Shown here in pieces: positions 7,020 through 15,081 of a stretch of 64,000 bases of DNA. The notes below the pieces were generated by a model. It had not been told where the DNA came from. It saw only the letters and a program-made list of their open reading frames with translations, and did not search any database. Both the position numbers and the translations under genes were made by a program. The stretch comes from Arthrobacter antioxidans (GTDB taxonomy: Bacteria; Actinomycetota; Actinomycetes; Actinomycetales; Micrococcaceae), in NCBI RefSeq assembly GCF_023100725.1, contig NZ_CP095501.1, positions 868,001-932,000 on the forward strand. The letters run 5' to 3'. Within the stretch, counting starts at the first letter, position 1. Every line of letters starts with the position of its first letter.

Positions 7020-7850
7020 GTGCACCAGGTCCAACTGGAGCTGATGCTCACCGCGTTGTCGGCGGGCGGCTTCTCCCCCGAGCAGGTGTGGCTCCGCTGC
7101 TGCGCGATGGGCGGACGGCTGACCGAGGCGCAGATGGTCCGCTTCCTGTACTCCGATCAGAGCCACGCCGACCCGGGCATCACCGATCTCGACCGGGACA
7201 TCCTCGCGCATTCGATCAACGAGATGTTCTGGGACCGGGACCTGCCCAGCTGCGTGCCCTACGTCCTGGACTCGATGGGTAGTGCCCGGACCGCCGACGG
7301 CCCGAGCATCAGCGCCGCAGCGGCCTGGTTGCTCACCGACGCGGAGGCCGAGACCGAGCGCCTGCGCTCGCTCACCGCGAGCGGCCTGCTCGCCTCCGGT
7401 CCGGCCCCGGCGCTCGACGCCCTCGTGGTCGAGGCCCGCGATACGTTCGATGTGAGCTCGGCGAGCGTCTCCCTGATCGGCGCGGACCATCAGTTCCTCA
7501 AAGCGTCGGTGGGGCCCCTGTGTCGGCTCCTGCCCAGGCGGGAGAGCTTCTGTGACGAGGTCATCCGCACGTCCGCGCCCCTCGTCCTTCCCGATACGGT
7601 GGGCGACGAGCGTTTCCGTCACCATTCGCTGGTGGTCAGCGAGCCCTCCCTGAGGTTCTACGCGGCGTATCCGCTGCGCGGCCCCGGAGGGTGGAACATC
7701 GGGACCTTCTGCATCCTCGATCAGCACCCCCACGGCTTCTCCGCCGGCGATCGCCGCGTCCTCCACACGTTCGCGAACCGTGCGCAGCGGGAAGTCTGGA
7801 CGCACCTGCCCGTCGGCGCTGCCCTGCTCGACGACGCGGACGTTTCCTGA
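7020..7850 (+). CDS. GAF domain protein with an N-terminal helical domain
   Basis: The 276-residue protein has two parts. The first 75-90 residues (MHQVQLELMLTALSAGGFSPEQVWLR...) form a compact, largely helical segment that resembles small stand-alone actinobacterial proteins I know only as hypothetical. Residues 105-265 are a GAF domain paralogous to the 3439 gene, with TERLRSLTASGLL, RRESFCDEVI, RFYAAYPLRGPGGW and CILD. No enzymatic output domain is present, so it is probably a sensor or adaptor. The GTG at 7020 has a GAGGAG ribosome site 7 nt upstream. A tiny 11-codon frame (6970-7005) precedes it but lacks support. A hairpin at 7861-7878 follows. Confidence 0.8.
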   Translation: MHQVQLELMLTALSAGGFSPEQVWLRCCAMGGRLTEAQMVRFLYSDQSHADPGITDLDRDILAHSINEMFWDRDLPSCVPYVLDSMGSARTADGPSISAAAAWLLTDAEAETERLRSLTASGLLASGPAPALDALVVEARDTFDVSSASVSLIGADHQFLKASVGPLCRLLPRRESFCDEVIRTSAPLVLPDTVGDERFRHHSLVVSEPSLRFYAAYPLRGPGGWNIGTFCILDQHPHGFSAGDRRVLHTFANRAQREVWTHLPVGAALLDDADVS

Positions 7851-7860
7851 CCGGACAAGC

Positions 7861-7878
7861 GGACGGCGTCAGCCGTCC
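7861..7878. terminator. Hairpin between convergent genes
   Basis: A perfect 7-bp stem (GGACGGC/GCCGTCC) with a GTCA loop lies between the GAF gene and the convergent coiled-coil gene. The loop contains the stop codon of the latter (7869-7871 read on the minus strand). Confidence 0.6.
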
Positions 7879-8750
7879 AGCAGCGTCCGGGCCGTCTCCT
7901 CCGCCGCTTCCGCCTCCTCCATTGAACGCGTAGCGGCTTCCGTCTCGCGGGCCAGTGCGGAGACCTGCTCGTCGGCGTCGGCCAGCTCACGACGCAGCGC
8001 ACCCAGGCGTTCCTCGAGGTCCTCGATCGAGGCGCTCAGCCCCTCCCGCCGCACCCTGATGCGTTCCGTCGCCTCTGCCGCCGTCGCCAGCCGGGCCCGC
8101 GCGTCGGTGAGCGCTTCGCGTGCAGCGGCGAGCCCCGCCTCGGCCTTCTCACGCTGACGTGCGGAGGGTCTCCGCGGCGTCGTGTGCGGCTTGCCGTCGT
8201 CGTCGCCGGTTCCCCCCGCTCCCGCCGGACCGGACGCCGGCGCCGTGAAGGGGCCCGCGACGGCGCCGTCGAGGTCCACCGGATCCCAGCCGCTCGCCTG
8301 GAGGGGGCGCACGAGCCGCCCGGTCAGGACGGCGGCCGCCGCCGCGGGATCGGCGAGGGCGGCGCGCAGGGTCTGCTCGACGTCGGGGAGCGCCGCGGGA
8401 CCGACGTCGTGCCCCACCTCTGCGGCGGCGTCCAGCGCCTGGCGGGCGACGGCGGCGAGGAGCCGCTGCCGCTGCTGGCCGAGCGCGTGCAGTTGGGCCC
8501 GGTCGAGGCTCGCCTGCGCTTCCTCGAGGGACGCGGCGAGCTCCAGCACCTGCTCCACCTCGCCGCGCCGACGGTCGACGAGCACGTTGACGAGCCACGC
8601 GGCCGACGACGGCTTGGGGAGCGCGCGGAGGGCGGCGGCGAGGTCCTTCTCGCCGTCCTTCGCCGCCTCCTTCGCCGCAGCGTTGCGGGCGGCCGTGAAG
8701 CGGTCGAGCGGCAGGACGTACAGGGCGCCGGCCCGTTCGGTCAGGTCCAT
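7869..8750 (-). CDS. Coiled-coil protein of unknown function
   Basis: The 293-residue protein begins with ERAGALYVLPLDRFTAARNAAAKEA and PKPSSAAWLVN, motifs I associate with an uncharacterised actinobacterial family. It has a Gly/Pro-rich hinge near residues 165-195 and a long Ala/Glu/Arg heptad-like coiled coil from about 195 to the end. No signal peptide or membrane segment is visible. The ATG is preceded by AGGAGG at 5-nt spacing, a strong ribosome site. It starts 9 nt after the DUF429 stop, so the two are almost certainly co-transcribed. No function can be assigned; a structural or nucleic-acid role is conceivable but only a guess. Confidence 0.8.
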   Translation of the reverse strand: MDLTERAGALYVLPLDRFTAARNAAAKEAAKDGEKDLAAALRALPKPSSAAWLVNVLVDRRRGEVEQVLELAASLEEAQASLDRAQLHALGQQRQRLLAAVARQALDAAAEVGHDVGPAALPDVEQTLRAALADPAAAAAVLTGRLVRPLQASGWDPVDLDGAVAGPFTAPASGPAGAGGTGDDDGKPHTTPRRPSARQREKAEAGLAAAREALTDARARLATAAEATERIRVRREGLSASIEDLEERLGALRRELADADEQVSALARETEAATRSMEEAEAAEETARTLLDG

Positions 8751-8759
8751 GACCGCCTC

Positions 8760-9530
8760 CTACCCCTCGTCCCCGGGCCGCGCACCCTCCGGTGCGAGCT
8801 CCTCCAACCGTCCCACGGGCAGGGCGATCCAGCCCTCCCGGCGCGCCTGCTCCCGATACCCGGGCGGCACCGGATGTGTCCGGCCGAGGGCGTGAGCACG
8901 GGCGGCGAGGGCGGCGATCACGGCGTCGAAGGCGTCGTCCGAGGAGATCATGAGGTGCCGGTCGGCACTCCGGAGGTCCAGCCACGGCGCCCCTGCCAGG
9001 AGCCGGTCCAGGAGGGCCTCACGCACGCCGTGGTCGGTCTTGTATCCGCGGGTGTCGAGGCCCCAGCCCCGCAGCGTGGCGGCGGGATACACCTCCACGG
9101 CGGTCCCGCCGCCGGCACGGTCCACGGGGGTGCCGAGGGCGTCACCGATCGCGTCCAGCAGCACGGCGCAGTGCATCGCCGTGAGGCCGAGCCGGTCCGT
9201 GGCGACACTCAGCGGCCAGCGGCCCGTGATGTCACGGGTCACGCGGTCCGTCGCCCGGTAGGCCAGGCGGCGGCGCCACGCCAGGCCCTCGTCCGCACCC
9301 CCGTCCACGCGCAGGCCCTCGGCGTGGCGCGTGACGAAGGTGACGAAGTCGTCGGGCCATCCGAAGGCGCAGTCGATCCCGAGGCGGTCGACGTCGGGGG
9401 CCACCCGTGCGATTTCGGCGTCCCGGACGCCGAGGCGTACGTCCACGGTGACCGTGGGCCGGGACCAGTCGAGTACTGCGAGGGCGGTGCCCTTCGATTC
9501 TGCTGCGAGATCCACGCCGGCGGTGAGCAC
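8760..9530 (-). CDS. DUF429 family protein (predicted nuclease fold)
   Basis: The 256-residue protein opens with the DUF429 strand LTAGVDLAAESKGTALAVLDW, in which the Asp of GVD is the likely first catalytic acid of an RNase-H-like fold. It continues with LGIDCAFGWPDDFV (Asp again), RATDRVTR, and a C-terminal SSDDAFDAVIAALAARAHALG. Such acidic placement is why the family is predicted to be metal-dependent nucleases; no activity is proven. The GTG start lies 5 nt after a perfect TATAAT on the same strand, so the mRNA is probably leaderless. It is followed after 9 nt by the coiled-coil gene. Confidence 0.85.
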   Translation of the reverse strand: MLTAGVDLAAESKGTALAVLDWSRPTVTVDVRLGVRDAEIARVAPDVDRLGIDCAFGWPDDFVTFVTRHAEGLRVDGGADEGLAWRRRLAYRATDRVTRDITGRWPLSVATDRLGLTAMHCAVLLDAIGDALGTPVDRAGGGTAVEVYPAATLRGWGLDTRGYKTDHGVREALLDRLLAGAPWLDLRSADRHLMISSDDAFDAVIAALAARAHALGRTHPVPPGYREQARREGWIALPVGRLEELAPEGARPGDEG

Positions 9531-9535
9531 GCCTG

Positions 9536-9541
9536 ATTATA
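9536..9541 (-). promoter_or_regulatory. Consensus -10 box for the DUF429 operon
   Basis: The minus strand reads TATAAT, with only CAGGC between it and the GTG at 9530. Transcription would start at or next to the first base of the start codon, giving a leaderless mRNA. Confidence 0.6.
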
Positions 9542-9653
9542 GGCACCTGCGGCGGCGCCCTCCAGTGACGATCGCTCCTGCCGCGGGCAGCGGTCCGGGG
9601 GTAGAGATGGAGGGACGCCGTCCGCCACCGACCCGAGAGGTACCAGGAGACCA

Positions 9654-10463
9654 GTGCATCCCTCGATCGCAGACCAGACCACCGATCAGCTCGGCGGGCC
9701 GCTCAGCGTGCTCGTGCGGCAGAAGGAGGACCACATACGCCTCCACGATCTGATGGGCCGGTTGAGGGGCACCGGCGGCGAGGAACAGGCGCGGGTCCTG
9801 CTGGAGATCTACCGCCTCGTGTTCCCGCACGCCTTCGCGGAGGAATCAGTACTGTGGCCCGTGATGCGCCGCGTCCTGCCCGACGGCGACGCGCTCACCC
9901 TCCAGGTGGAACAGGAACACCAGGAGGTCAACGAGCTCGTGAGGACGCTCGAGAAGCTTCCGGCCGGCGCGCCCGGGCGCGCGGACGTCCTGGGGCGGCT
10001 CACCGAGGTGCTCGACGACGACGTCCGCGACGAGGAGGACGCCCTCCTCCCGCGGCTGCAGGCGCGGATCTCCCGCCGCGACCTGCAGGTCCTCGGCGTG
10101 CTCTGGGAGCTGGTCCGCCGGATCGCCCCCACCCGGGCCCACCCCGTGGTGGCGCGACGCCCGCCCGGGAACGTCGTCGCCGCCCTGCCGCTCTCGGCCC
10201 TCGACCGGGCCCGCGACGTCGTGGACCGGGCGCTGCCCGGCGCGCCCGGAAAGGTGACCCCGGTGCTGCACCGGGCCGGTTCGGCACTGGAACGCGCCTC
10301 ACACGCCGTCGAACGGCTGCCCGTCCTGCGCTCGGGCGAGGACCCGTCCACGCGCTCCATTCCTGGCAGGCCCCCGTTCCCCTGGGGGACGGTCGTCGTG
10401 GGCGCCGCCGCTGCGGGCCTGGTGGCGGCGACCATCGGTTCACGGAGGAAGGAAGGACCCTGA
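9654..10463 (+). CDS. Hemerythrin-domain protein with C-terminal membrane anchor
   Basis: Residues 15-150 form an HHE cation-binding domain. Likely diiron ligands lie in KEDHIRLHDLM, FPHAFAEESVLWP, EQEHQEVN and DVRDEEDALLP, the usual His/Glu/Asp spacing. A less conserved Pro/Arg-rich region follows, and a hydrophobic segment (about residues 246-262, WGTVVVGAAAAGLVAATIG) ends the protein with a basic tail, so it is probably membrane-anchored with the domain in the cytoplasm. Members bind oxygen or nitric oxide or sense iron. The GTG start has AGGAGA upstream. The stop overlaps the ATG of the small zinc ribbon gene by one base, suggesting coupling and related function. Confidence 0.85.
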   Translation: MHPSIADQTTDQLGGPLSVLVRQKEDHIRLHDLMGRLRGTGGEEQARVLLEIYRLVFPHAFAEESVLWPVMRRVLPDGDALTLQVEQEHQEVNELVRTLEKLPAGAPGRADVLGRLTEVLDDDVRDEEDALLPRLQARISRRDLQVLGVLWELVRRIAPTRAHPVVARRPPGNVVAALPLSALDRARDVVDRALPGAPGKVTPVLHRAGSALERASHAVERLPVLRSGEDPSTRSIPGRPPFPWGTVVVGAAAAGLVAATIGSRRKEGP

Positions 10464-10618
10464 TGGATGCACGATGCCCCAGTTGCGGTTCCACGCTCGT
10501 CGAACTCGGCGAGGATCAGTGGCCCGCGGAAGGGCCGGTCCCACCCGGCACGCTCGCCGTGTTCCAGTGCGAGCAGAACCACAGGATCACCGTGGGGCAG
10601 ACCCAGGTGCAGGCCTGA
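10463..10618 (+). CDS. Small zinc-ribbon protein (51 residues)
   Basis: The product begins MDARCPSCGSTLVELGEDQW and has CEQNH near residue 37, so one CxxC knuckle plus a Cys...His pair could bind zinc. The rest is short and polar with no membrane segment. The gene overlaps the hemerythrin stop as TGATG, a typical coupled start, and the upstream GGAAGGAA gives a good ribosome site. Third-position bias supports coding. Function is unknown; it may be a redox- or metal-responsive partner of the hemerythrin protein. Its last 13 bases, including the stop, are duplicated directly downstream. Confidence 0.7.
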   Translation: MDARCPSCGSTLVELGEDQWPAEGPVPPGTLAVFQCEQNHRITVGQTQVQA

Positions 10619-10632
10619 CGGTGCAGGCCTGA
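10606..10632 (+). repeat. Direct duplication covering a stop codon
   Basis: GGTGCAGGCCTGA occurs at 10606-10618 and again at 10620-10632 (14-bp period). The first copy ends in the zinc-ribbon gene's stop codon. Confidence 0.85.
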
Positions 10633-10647
10633 GGGAACCGCCCGGCG

Positions 10648-10875
10648 TCACGCCCCCGAGGCGTCGTCGATGATGCGCGTCAGCTCGTCCCGCAGGGCCG
10701 CGGCCTCGTCCAGGGTGAGTTCGAGCTGCTGGCCCTGCTCCACCCAGCCGACACTGACCGCCGGCCGGCCCTCGCCGTCCGCCGAGGAGGTCAGGCCCAC
10801 CGCGAGGGCCCGGCCGCCCGTGTGCGTGACGTCTCCGACGATCAGCTCGCCGCCGTCATCCCCTGCAACCGCCAT
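10648..10875 (-). CDS. Small hypothetical protein (75 residues)
   Basis: The acidic product has a beta-rich first half (ELIVGDVTHTGGRALAVGLTSS...SVGWVEQGQQLELTLDEAAALRDELTRIIDD) ending in an amphipathic helix. It has no signal, membrane segment or Cys. The composition and G/C-biased codons support a real gene, and the ATG has a GGAGGGG ribosome site close upstream. I do not recognise the family. It is convergent with the zinc-ribbon gene and about 105 nt downstream of the lipoprotein gene on the same strand. Confidence 0.65.
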   Translation of the reverse strand: MAVAGDDGGELIVGDVTHTGGRALAVGLTSSADGEGRPAVSVGWVEQGQQLELTLDEAAALRDELTRIIDDASGA

Positions 10876-10979
10876 GGCCCCTCCGCCGTCGTCCGTTCAT
10901 GGTGCTCCCATGCTAGGCACGGCCGGGACAGGAGTGTCCACCCCTTCCTGCCCGGGGGCGTGCTCCCTCGGGTGCCGGA

Positions 10980-11423
10980 CTACCCTGCGTCGGCCGGCCG
11001 GATCGCGAGATTGGGGTGCAGCAGCCCGAAGCCGTCGTCCGTGATGGCGTTGCGGTCGATGTCGTCCGGCAGCAGCACCACCGTGGCCCTGCTGTCGCGC
11101 ATCACCGGGCCGGCCGTCCCGCGCTCGAGCGGCGCACATTCCAGGCCCACCCCGATGCCCTCCTCCGCGAGGAGGCACACGGTGTCCTCGCTCGCGCTGC
11201 CGGCGGTCGGCCGGGCCGCGAAGTACTCGACGCCGTCCTGCTCGGCGAGGAACCGCGTGGTCGCGAGGTCGATGCCGTCGAGGTCCGTCTGGATGGTCAG
11301 GACGTCCTGCTCCGCCTGGTCCTGCTCCAGCACGTCGAGCACGGGCCCGCCCGCGCAGCCGGCCAGCCCGAGGACCGCACCCGCGCCCGCCATCAGGACG
11401 CCGATTCTCGTGGTCGGACGCAT
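10980..11423 (-). CDS. Putative lipoprotein
   Basis: The 147-residue protein has a basic N-terminus, a hydrophobic stretch and the lipobox LAGC at residues 20-23, so it should be lipidated at Cys23 and anchored to the outer face of the membrane. The mature part is acidic with two further Cys (in DTVCLL and GLECAP), which could form a disulphide. No known domain was recognised. The ATG has a GAGGAG ribosome site. It is divergent from the SDR gene with a 73-nt gap that contains that gene's putative -10 element. Confidence 0.75.
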   Translation of the reverse strand: MRPTTRIGVLMAGAGAVLGLAGCAGGPVLDVLEQDQAEQDVLTIQTDLDGIDLATTRFLAEQDGVEYFAARPTAGSASEDTVCLLAEEGIGVGLECAPLERGTAGPVMRDSRATVVLLPDDIDRNAITDDGFGLLHPNLAIRPADAG

Positions 11424-11484
11424 GGATCTCCTCGGCGCAGCAGGACGATGGGTGGTGCCTCCAGCCTAGCGAAGCCGGCGCACC

Positions 11485-11490
11485 TAGGCT
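11485..11490 (+). promoter_or_regulatory. -10 element suggesting a leaderless SDR transcript
   Basis: TAGGCT lies exactly 6 nt before the ATG at 11497, the spacing expected when transcription starts on the start codon. Confidence 0.45.
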
Positions 11491-11496
11491 GGGGCC

Positions 11497-12309
11497 ATGG
11501 ACTCCACCTCCGCCCTGTCGGGGCGCACGTTCGTGGTCACCGGGGTGAGCCGGCGCCGGGGCATCGGCTACGCCGTCGCCTCCCGCCTCGCCGCGATGGG
11601 CGCCAACCTGTTCCTCCACCACTTCGCCCCGCACGACGACGAGCAGCCCTGGGGTGCGGACAGCATCGACGACGTCGTCGCCGGCATCCGCGGTCGGCTG
11701 CGGGACGGCGCCGGGCTCGCCCACGCGGAGATCGACCTCGCTGAGCCCGACGGCGCCGAACAGCTCATCGCGGCCGCGGCGGGAGCCCTCGGTCACCTGG
11801 ACGGCCTCGTCTGCAACCATGCGAGGAGTGGGGGTGACGGGCGGCTCGGCGAGATCTCGTGGCAGGACCTGGACGCGCACTGGCAGGTCAACACGCGGTC
11901 CACCCTCCTGGCGACGAAGCACTTCGCCGACCAGCACGACGGTCGGGAGGGCGGCCGCGTCCTCTGGATGACCTCCGGCCAGGTGGCCGGCCCCATGTCC
12001 GGGGAGATCGCCTACGCGGCGTCCAAGGCCGCGCTCGCCGGGCTGACGGCGTCGGTCGCCGACGACCTCGTGGACCGGCGCATCCTGCTCAACACCGTCA
12101 ACCCGGGGCCGGTGAACACCGGGTACCTGGACGAGGACACGACGGACCGCCCGTCGGAGGTGCTGCAGGGCGTCCTCGCCCACTGCCCGTCCGGGCGCTT
12201 CGGCGAGCCGGACGACCCGGCACGGCTCATCGCCTGGCTGTTGAGCGACGAGGGCCGCTGGATGGTGGGTCAGGTGCTCAGCACCGAGGGCGGGTTCCGC
12301 CGCTGGTGA
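11497..12309 (+). CDS. SDR family oxidoreductase
   Basis: The 270-residue classical-type short-chain dehydrogenase has the nucleotide loop TGVSRRRGIGYAVA (residues 16-29), an NHARS segment near residue 107, a Ser in WMTSGQVAG, and the catalytic YAASK. It ends with RLIAWLLSDEGRWMVGQVLSTEGGF, the normal family C-terminus. It uses NAD(P)H on an unknown alcohol or ketone; similarity in style is to 3-oxoacyl-ACP reductase-like enzymes. It appears monocistronic, with a TANNNT element placed for a leaderless transcript. The stop codon lies in the first of three 11-bp repeats. Confidence 0.9.
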   Translation: MDSTSALSGRTFVVTGVSRRRGIGYAVASRLAAMGANLFLHHFAPHDDEQPWGADSIDDVVAGIRGRLRDGAGLAHAEIDLAEPDGAEQLIAAAAGALGHLDGLVCNHARSGGDGRLGEISWQDLDAHWQVNTRSTLLATKHFADQHDGREGGRVLWMTSGQVAGPMSGEIAYAASKAALAGLTASVADDLVDRRILLNTVNPGPVNTGYLDEDTTDRPSEVLQGVLAHCPSGRFGEPDDPARLIAWLLSDEGRWMVGQVLSTEGGFRRW

Positions 12310-12332
12310 CCTGCCGGTGACCCGCCGGTGAG
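12303..12332 (+). repeat. 11-bp tandem repeats over the SDR stop codon
   Basis: CTGGTGACCTG (12303-12313), CCGGTGACCCG (12314-12324) and CCGGTGAG (12325-12332) repeat with an 11-bp period. Each unit carries TGA, the first being the stop codon. Confidence 0.75.
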
Positions 12333-12340
12333 ATCTCCTG

Positions 12341-14029
12341 CTACCGCTCGAAGACCACGCGCCCACCCACGATCGTCAGGTCCACCGCCACCGTGTGCAG
12401 GTCCGAGGCGTCGACGCCGAACGGGTCGACGGTCAGCACCGCGAGGTCCGCGGGCAGGCCTGCGCGTACCCTGCCCGCCGTGGACCGGGTGACCCGGGCG
12501 GAACCCGCCGTGTACGCGGACAGCGCCGCCTCGAGGGTCAGCGCTTCCCCCGGCACCAGGGGCGGGATGCCCGGATGGTCGGGGTGCGTCCGGTTGACCG
12601 CGACATGGATGGCCTGCCATGGATCGGCGTCGGACACGGACCAGTCGGAGCCCATGGCGAGCGGCGCCCCGCCGGACACCATCGACGCGAACGGGTACTG
12701 CCACCGCGCCCGGTCCTCGCCGATCAGGGGCACCGTGAGGGACCGCATCTGCTCGTCGCTGCAGGCCCAGAGCGCCTGCGCATTGACGGTCACCCCGAGG
12801 TCGCCGAAGCGCGGGACGTCCTCGGGATGCACCAGCTGCACGTGGGCCATGGTGTGCCGCGGACGCCAGGAGCCGTCGGGCGGCACGTGGGCCCGGGCAT
12901 GCGCGACGGCGTCGAGGCCCGTCCTGACGGCGCGGTCGCCGATGGCGTGCAGGTGGAGGTCGAACCGCGCGGCCTGCAGGGCGGCGACGACGGCGTCGAG
13001 CACCTCCGGCGGCAGATAGGTGGGGCCGCGGTCGGCCTCGGTCGGGGAAGGAGCCACGCAACCGCAGCCGACGGGCTCGTAGGGGTCCAGGAGCGCAGCG
13101 GTCCGGTTCTCGGGCACGCCGTCGACCATGATCTTGGCGCTCGACGTCGGGAAACCCGCCTCCGCATTGACGCGTCGGCGCTCGCTGAAGTCCTTGATCA
13201 GGTCCGGGACGTCCTGCACGGTGAGGCCCCGGGGCACCCAGAGCGCGCCGGTCGCCCGGCCCGTCAGCCGGCCGGAGGCCGCAAGCGAGCGGTAGGCGGG
13301 CGCGGCGTCGGGATAGCCGGCGTACTCGCCGATGATGGCCTCCTGCCACCCCGTCACGCCGAGGGCGTGGAGGTGGCGCTGGCCGTGCAGGATGCCGGCC
13401 TCGACGGCGGCCCGGGTGATCGGCGGCAGCAGCCGGGCGACGAGGGCCATGGCCCCCTCGTGCAGGATGCCGCTCGCCGATCCGTCGGCGCGGCGGCCGA
13501 TCCGCCCGTCCGGCGGGTCGGGGGTGCGCCCGTCGATGCCCGCCCGCCCGAGCGCCGCCGTGTTGACCCAGGCGCTGTGGTGGTCCCGGTTGATGAGGTA
13601 GACCGGCCGGTGCGGCGCGACGGCGTCGAGCACGCGGGCGTCGGGGAACCCGCCGTCGTAGTCGCCCTTGTACCAGCCGGCCCCGGTGATCCAGTCCTGC
13701 CCGTCCGTCGCGTCGGCATAGGCGGCCACGGCGCGCTGCACCCCGGCGGCCCCGCGGTGGTCCGCGAGATTGCACGCGAGGGCCTCGATGCCGCCCATGA
13801 AGGTGTGCGCGTGGGCGTCCGTGAAGCCGGGCGTGAGCAGGCGTCCCCGCAGGTCGACGACGTCGGTGCGCGGTCCGGCCGCGGCCAGGGCCTCCGCGTC
13901 CGTCCCGACCGCCGAGACGGTGCCGCCGGTGACGGCGACCGCCGTCGCGGTGGGGTGGAGGGACCGGCCGTCGAAGACGCGGCCATTGACGAGGACGAGG
14001 TCCGGGTGGACGACGAGGCGGGCGGGCAT
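12341..14029 (-). CDS. Amidohydrolase family 3 (YtcJ-like)
   Basis: The 562-residue enzyme matches YtcJ-type amidohydrolases in length and order. It has an N-terminal beta-sandwich strand (LVNGRVFDG), the metal motif PGFTDAHAHTF (residues 68-78), HHSAWVN, HEGAMAL, LHLHAIGDRAVR (metal His), HTMAHVQLVHPED, MGSDWSVSDADPW, and a C-terminal sandwich ending TIVGGRVVFE. These are cytosolic metal-dependent hydrolases of amide or ester bonds with mostly unknown substrates. The ATG is 31 nt after the aldo-keto reductase stop on the same strand, so the two are probably co-transcribed and controlled from the operator region at 15180-15228. There is no obvious ribosome site at 14029, so the start could lie slightly downstream. 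Confidence 0.9.
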   Translation of the reverse strand: MPARLVVHPDLVLVNGRVFDGRSLHPTATAVAVTGGTVSAVGTDAEALAAAGPRTDVVDLRGRLLTPGFTDAHAHTFMGGIEALACNLADHRGAAGVQRAVAAYADATDGQDWITGAGWYKGDYDGGFPDARVLDAVAPHRPVYLINRDHHSAWVNTAALGRAGIDGRTPDPPDGRIGRRADGSASGILHEGAMALVARLLPPITRAAVEAGILHGQRHLHALGVTGWQEAIIGEYAGYPDAAPAYRSLAASGRLTGRATGALWVPRGLTVQDVPDLIKDFSERRRVNAEAGFPTSSAKIMVDGVPENRTAALLDPYEPVGCGCVAPSPTEADRGPTYLPPEVLDAVVAALQAARFDLHLHAIGDRAVRTGLDAVAHARAHVPPDGSWRPRHTMAHVQLVHPEDVPRFGDLGVTVNAQALWACSDEQMRSLTVPLIGEDRARWQYPFASMVSGGAPLAMGSDWSVSDADPWQAIHVAVNRTHPDHPGIPPLVPGEALTLEAALSAYTAGSARVTRSTAGRVRAGLPADLAVLTVDPFGVDASDLHTVAVDLTIVGGRVVFER

Positions 14030-14060
14030 GCGGGTCAGCGGACGCTGGGGCGGACCGGCA

Positions 14061-15035
14061 TCAGAACCCGACGAGGGGGTGGGGCACGTAGTGCTCCTCG
14101 AGGGCGAGGACCTCGGCGTCCGTCAGGTCGAGGTCGAGGGACGCGAGGGCGTCCTCGAGGTGCCGGGGCTTGCCGACCCCGACGATCGGCGCTGACACCA
14201 CGGGATTGCGCGACACCCAGGCGAGGGCCACCTGGGCGCGGGTGACGCCGCGGGCCTCCGCCACGGTCCCGACGGCGTCGGCCACGCGGCGGTCGGCGTC
14301 GAGGGTGCCGTAGAGCGTCCTGCCGAACTGGTCCGATTCCGAGCGCGACGTCGTCTCGTCCCACGGACGGGTGAGCTTCCCGCGCGCGAGCGGGCTCCAC
14401 GGCAGGACGCCGATGCCCTGGTCCGCGCACAGTCCGTACATCTCGCGCTCCTCCTCGCGGTTGATCAGGTTGTAGTGGTCCTGCATGGTGACGAAGCGGG
14501 TCCAGCCGTTGATGCGCTGCAGGTAGAGCGCCTTCGAGAACTGCCAGGCGAACATCGAGGACGCCCCGAGGTAGCGCACCTTGCCCGCCTTCACGGCGTC
14601 GTGCAGTGCCTCCAGGGTCTCCTCCAGGGGAGTCGCCGGATCGAACCGGTGGATCTGGTAGAGGTCCACGTAGTCGGTGCCGAGGCGGCGCAGGCTGTTG
14701 TCCAGTTCCGTCAGGATCGCCTTGCGCGAGAGCCCGGCGCCGTTCGGCCCCTCGTGCATGCGCCCGTGGACCTTGGTGGCGATCACGGTGTCCTCGCGGC
14801 GCGTGAAGTCGGCCAGCGCGCGGCCCACGATCTCCTCGCTGGAACCGTCCGAGTACACGTTGGCGGTGTCGAAGAAGTTGATGCCCGCCTCCACGGCGGC
14901 GCGGATCAGGGGGCGGCTCTGCTCTTCCGGCAGGGTCCAGGCGTGGTTGCCGCGGTCGGGGGAGCCGTAGCTCATGCAGCCGAGGGCGAGCGGGGAGATG
15001 TCGAGCCCGGTCGAGCCGAGTTTCACGTAGCGCAT
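14061..15035 (-). CDS. Aldo/keto reductase
   Basis: The 324-residue protein has the full AKR pattern. The substrate-barrel start is MRYVKLGSTGLDISPLALGC. The catalytic tetrad lies in FFDTANVYSDGSSE (Asp and Tyr), VIATKVHG (Lys) and YQIHRFD (His). The NADPH-binding late segment is APIVGVGKPRHLEDAL. The sequence style resembles the YajO/ion-channel-like AKR branch. The substrate is unknown. AAAGGTG five to six bases before the ATG is a good ribosome site. Upstream lie a 21-bp palindrome, two hairpins, and a promoter overlapped by a TetR-type operator, so it is probably regulated by the adjacent TetR protein. Confidence 0.9.
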   Translation of the reverse strand: MRYVKLGSTGLDISPLALGCMSYGSPDRGNHAWTLPEEQSRPLIRAAVEAGINFFDTANVYSDGSSEEIVGRALADFTRREDTVIATKVHGRMHEGPNGAGLSRKAILTELDNSLRRLGTDYVDLYQIHRFDPATPLEETLEALHDAVKAGKVRYLGASSMFAWQFSKALYLQRINGWTRFVTMQDHYNLINREEEREMYGLCADQGIGVLPWSPLARGKLTRPWDETTSRSESDQFGRTLYGTLDADRRVADAVGTVAEARGVTRAQVALAWVSRNPVVSAPIVGVGKPRHLEDALASLDLDLTDAEVLALEEHYVPHPLVGF

Positions 15036-15047
15036 GCTTCACCTTTG

Positions 15048-15068
15048 CTGGCGGGAATGTCCCGTCAG
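15048..15068. promoter_or_regulatory. Near-perfect palindrome upstream of the aldo/keto reductase
   Basis: CTGGCGGGA-ATG-TCCCGTCAG has 9-bp arms with one mismatch and sits 13 nt before the start codon, in the 5' leader. It could be an operator or a small hairpin near the ribosome site. Confidence 0.4.
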
Positions 15069-15081
15069 CCTAGTTCGGGCG

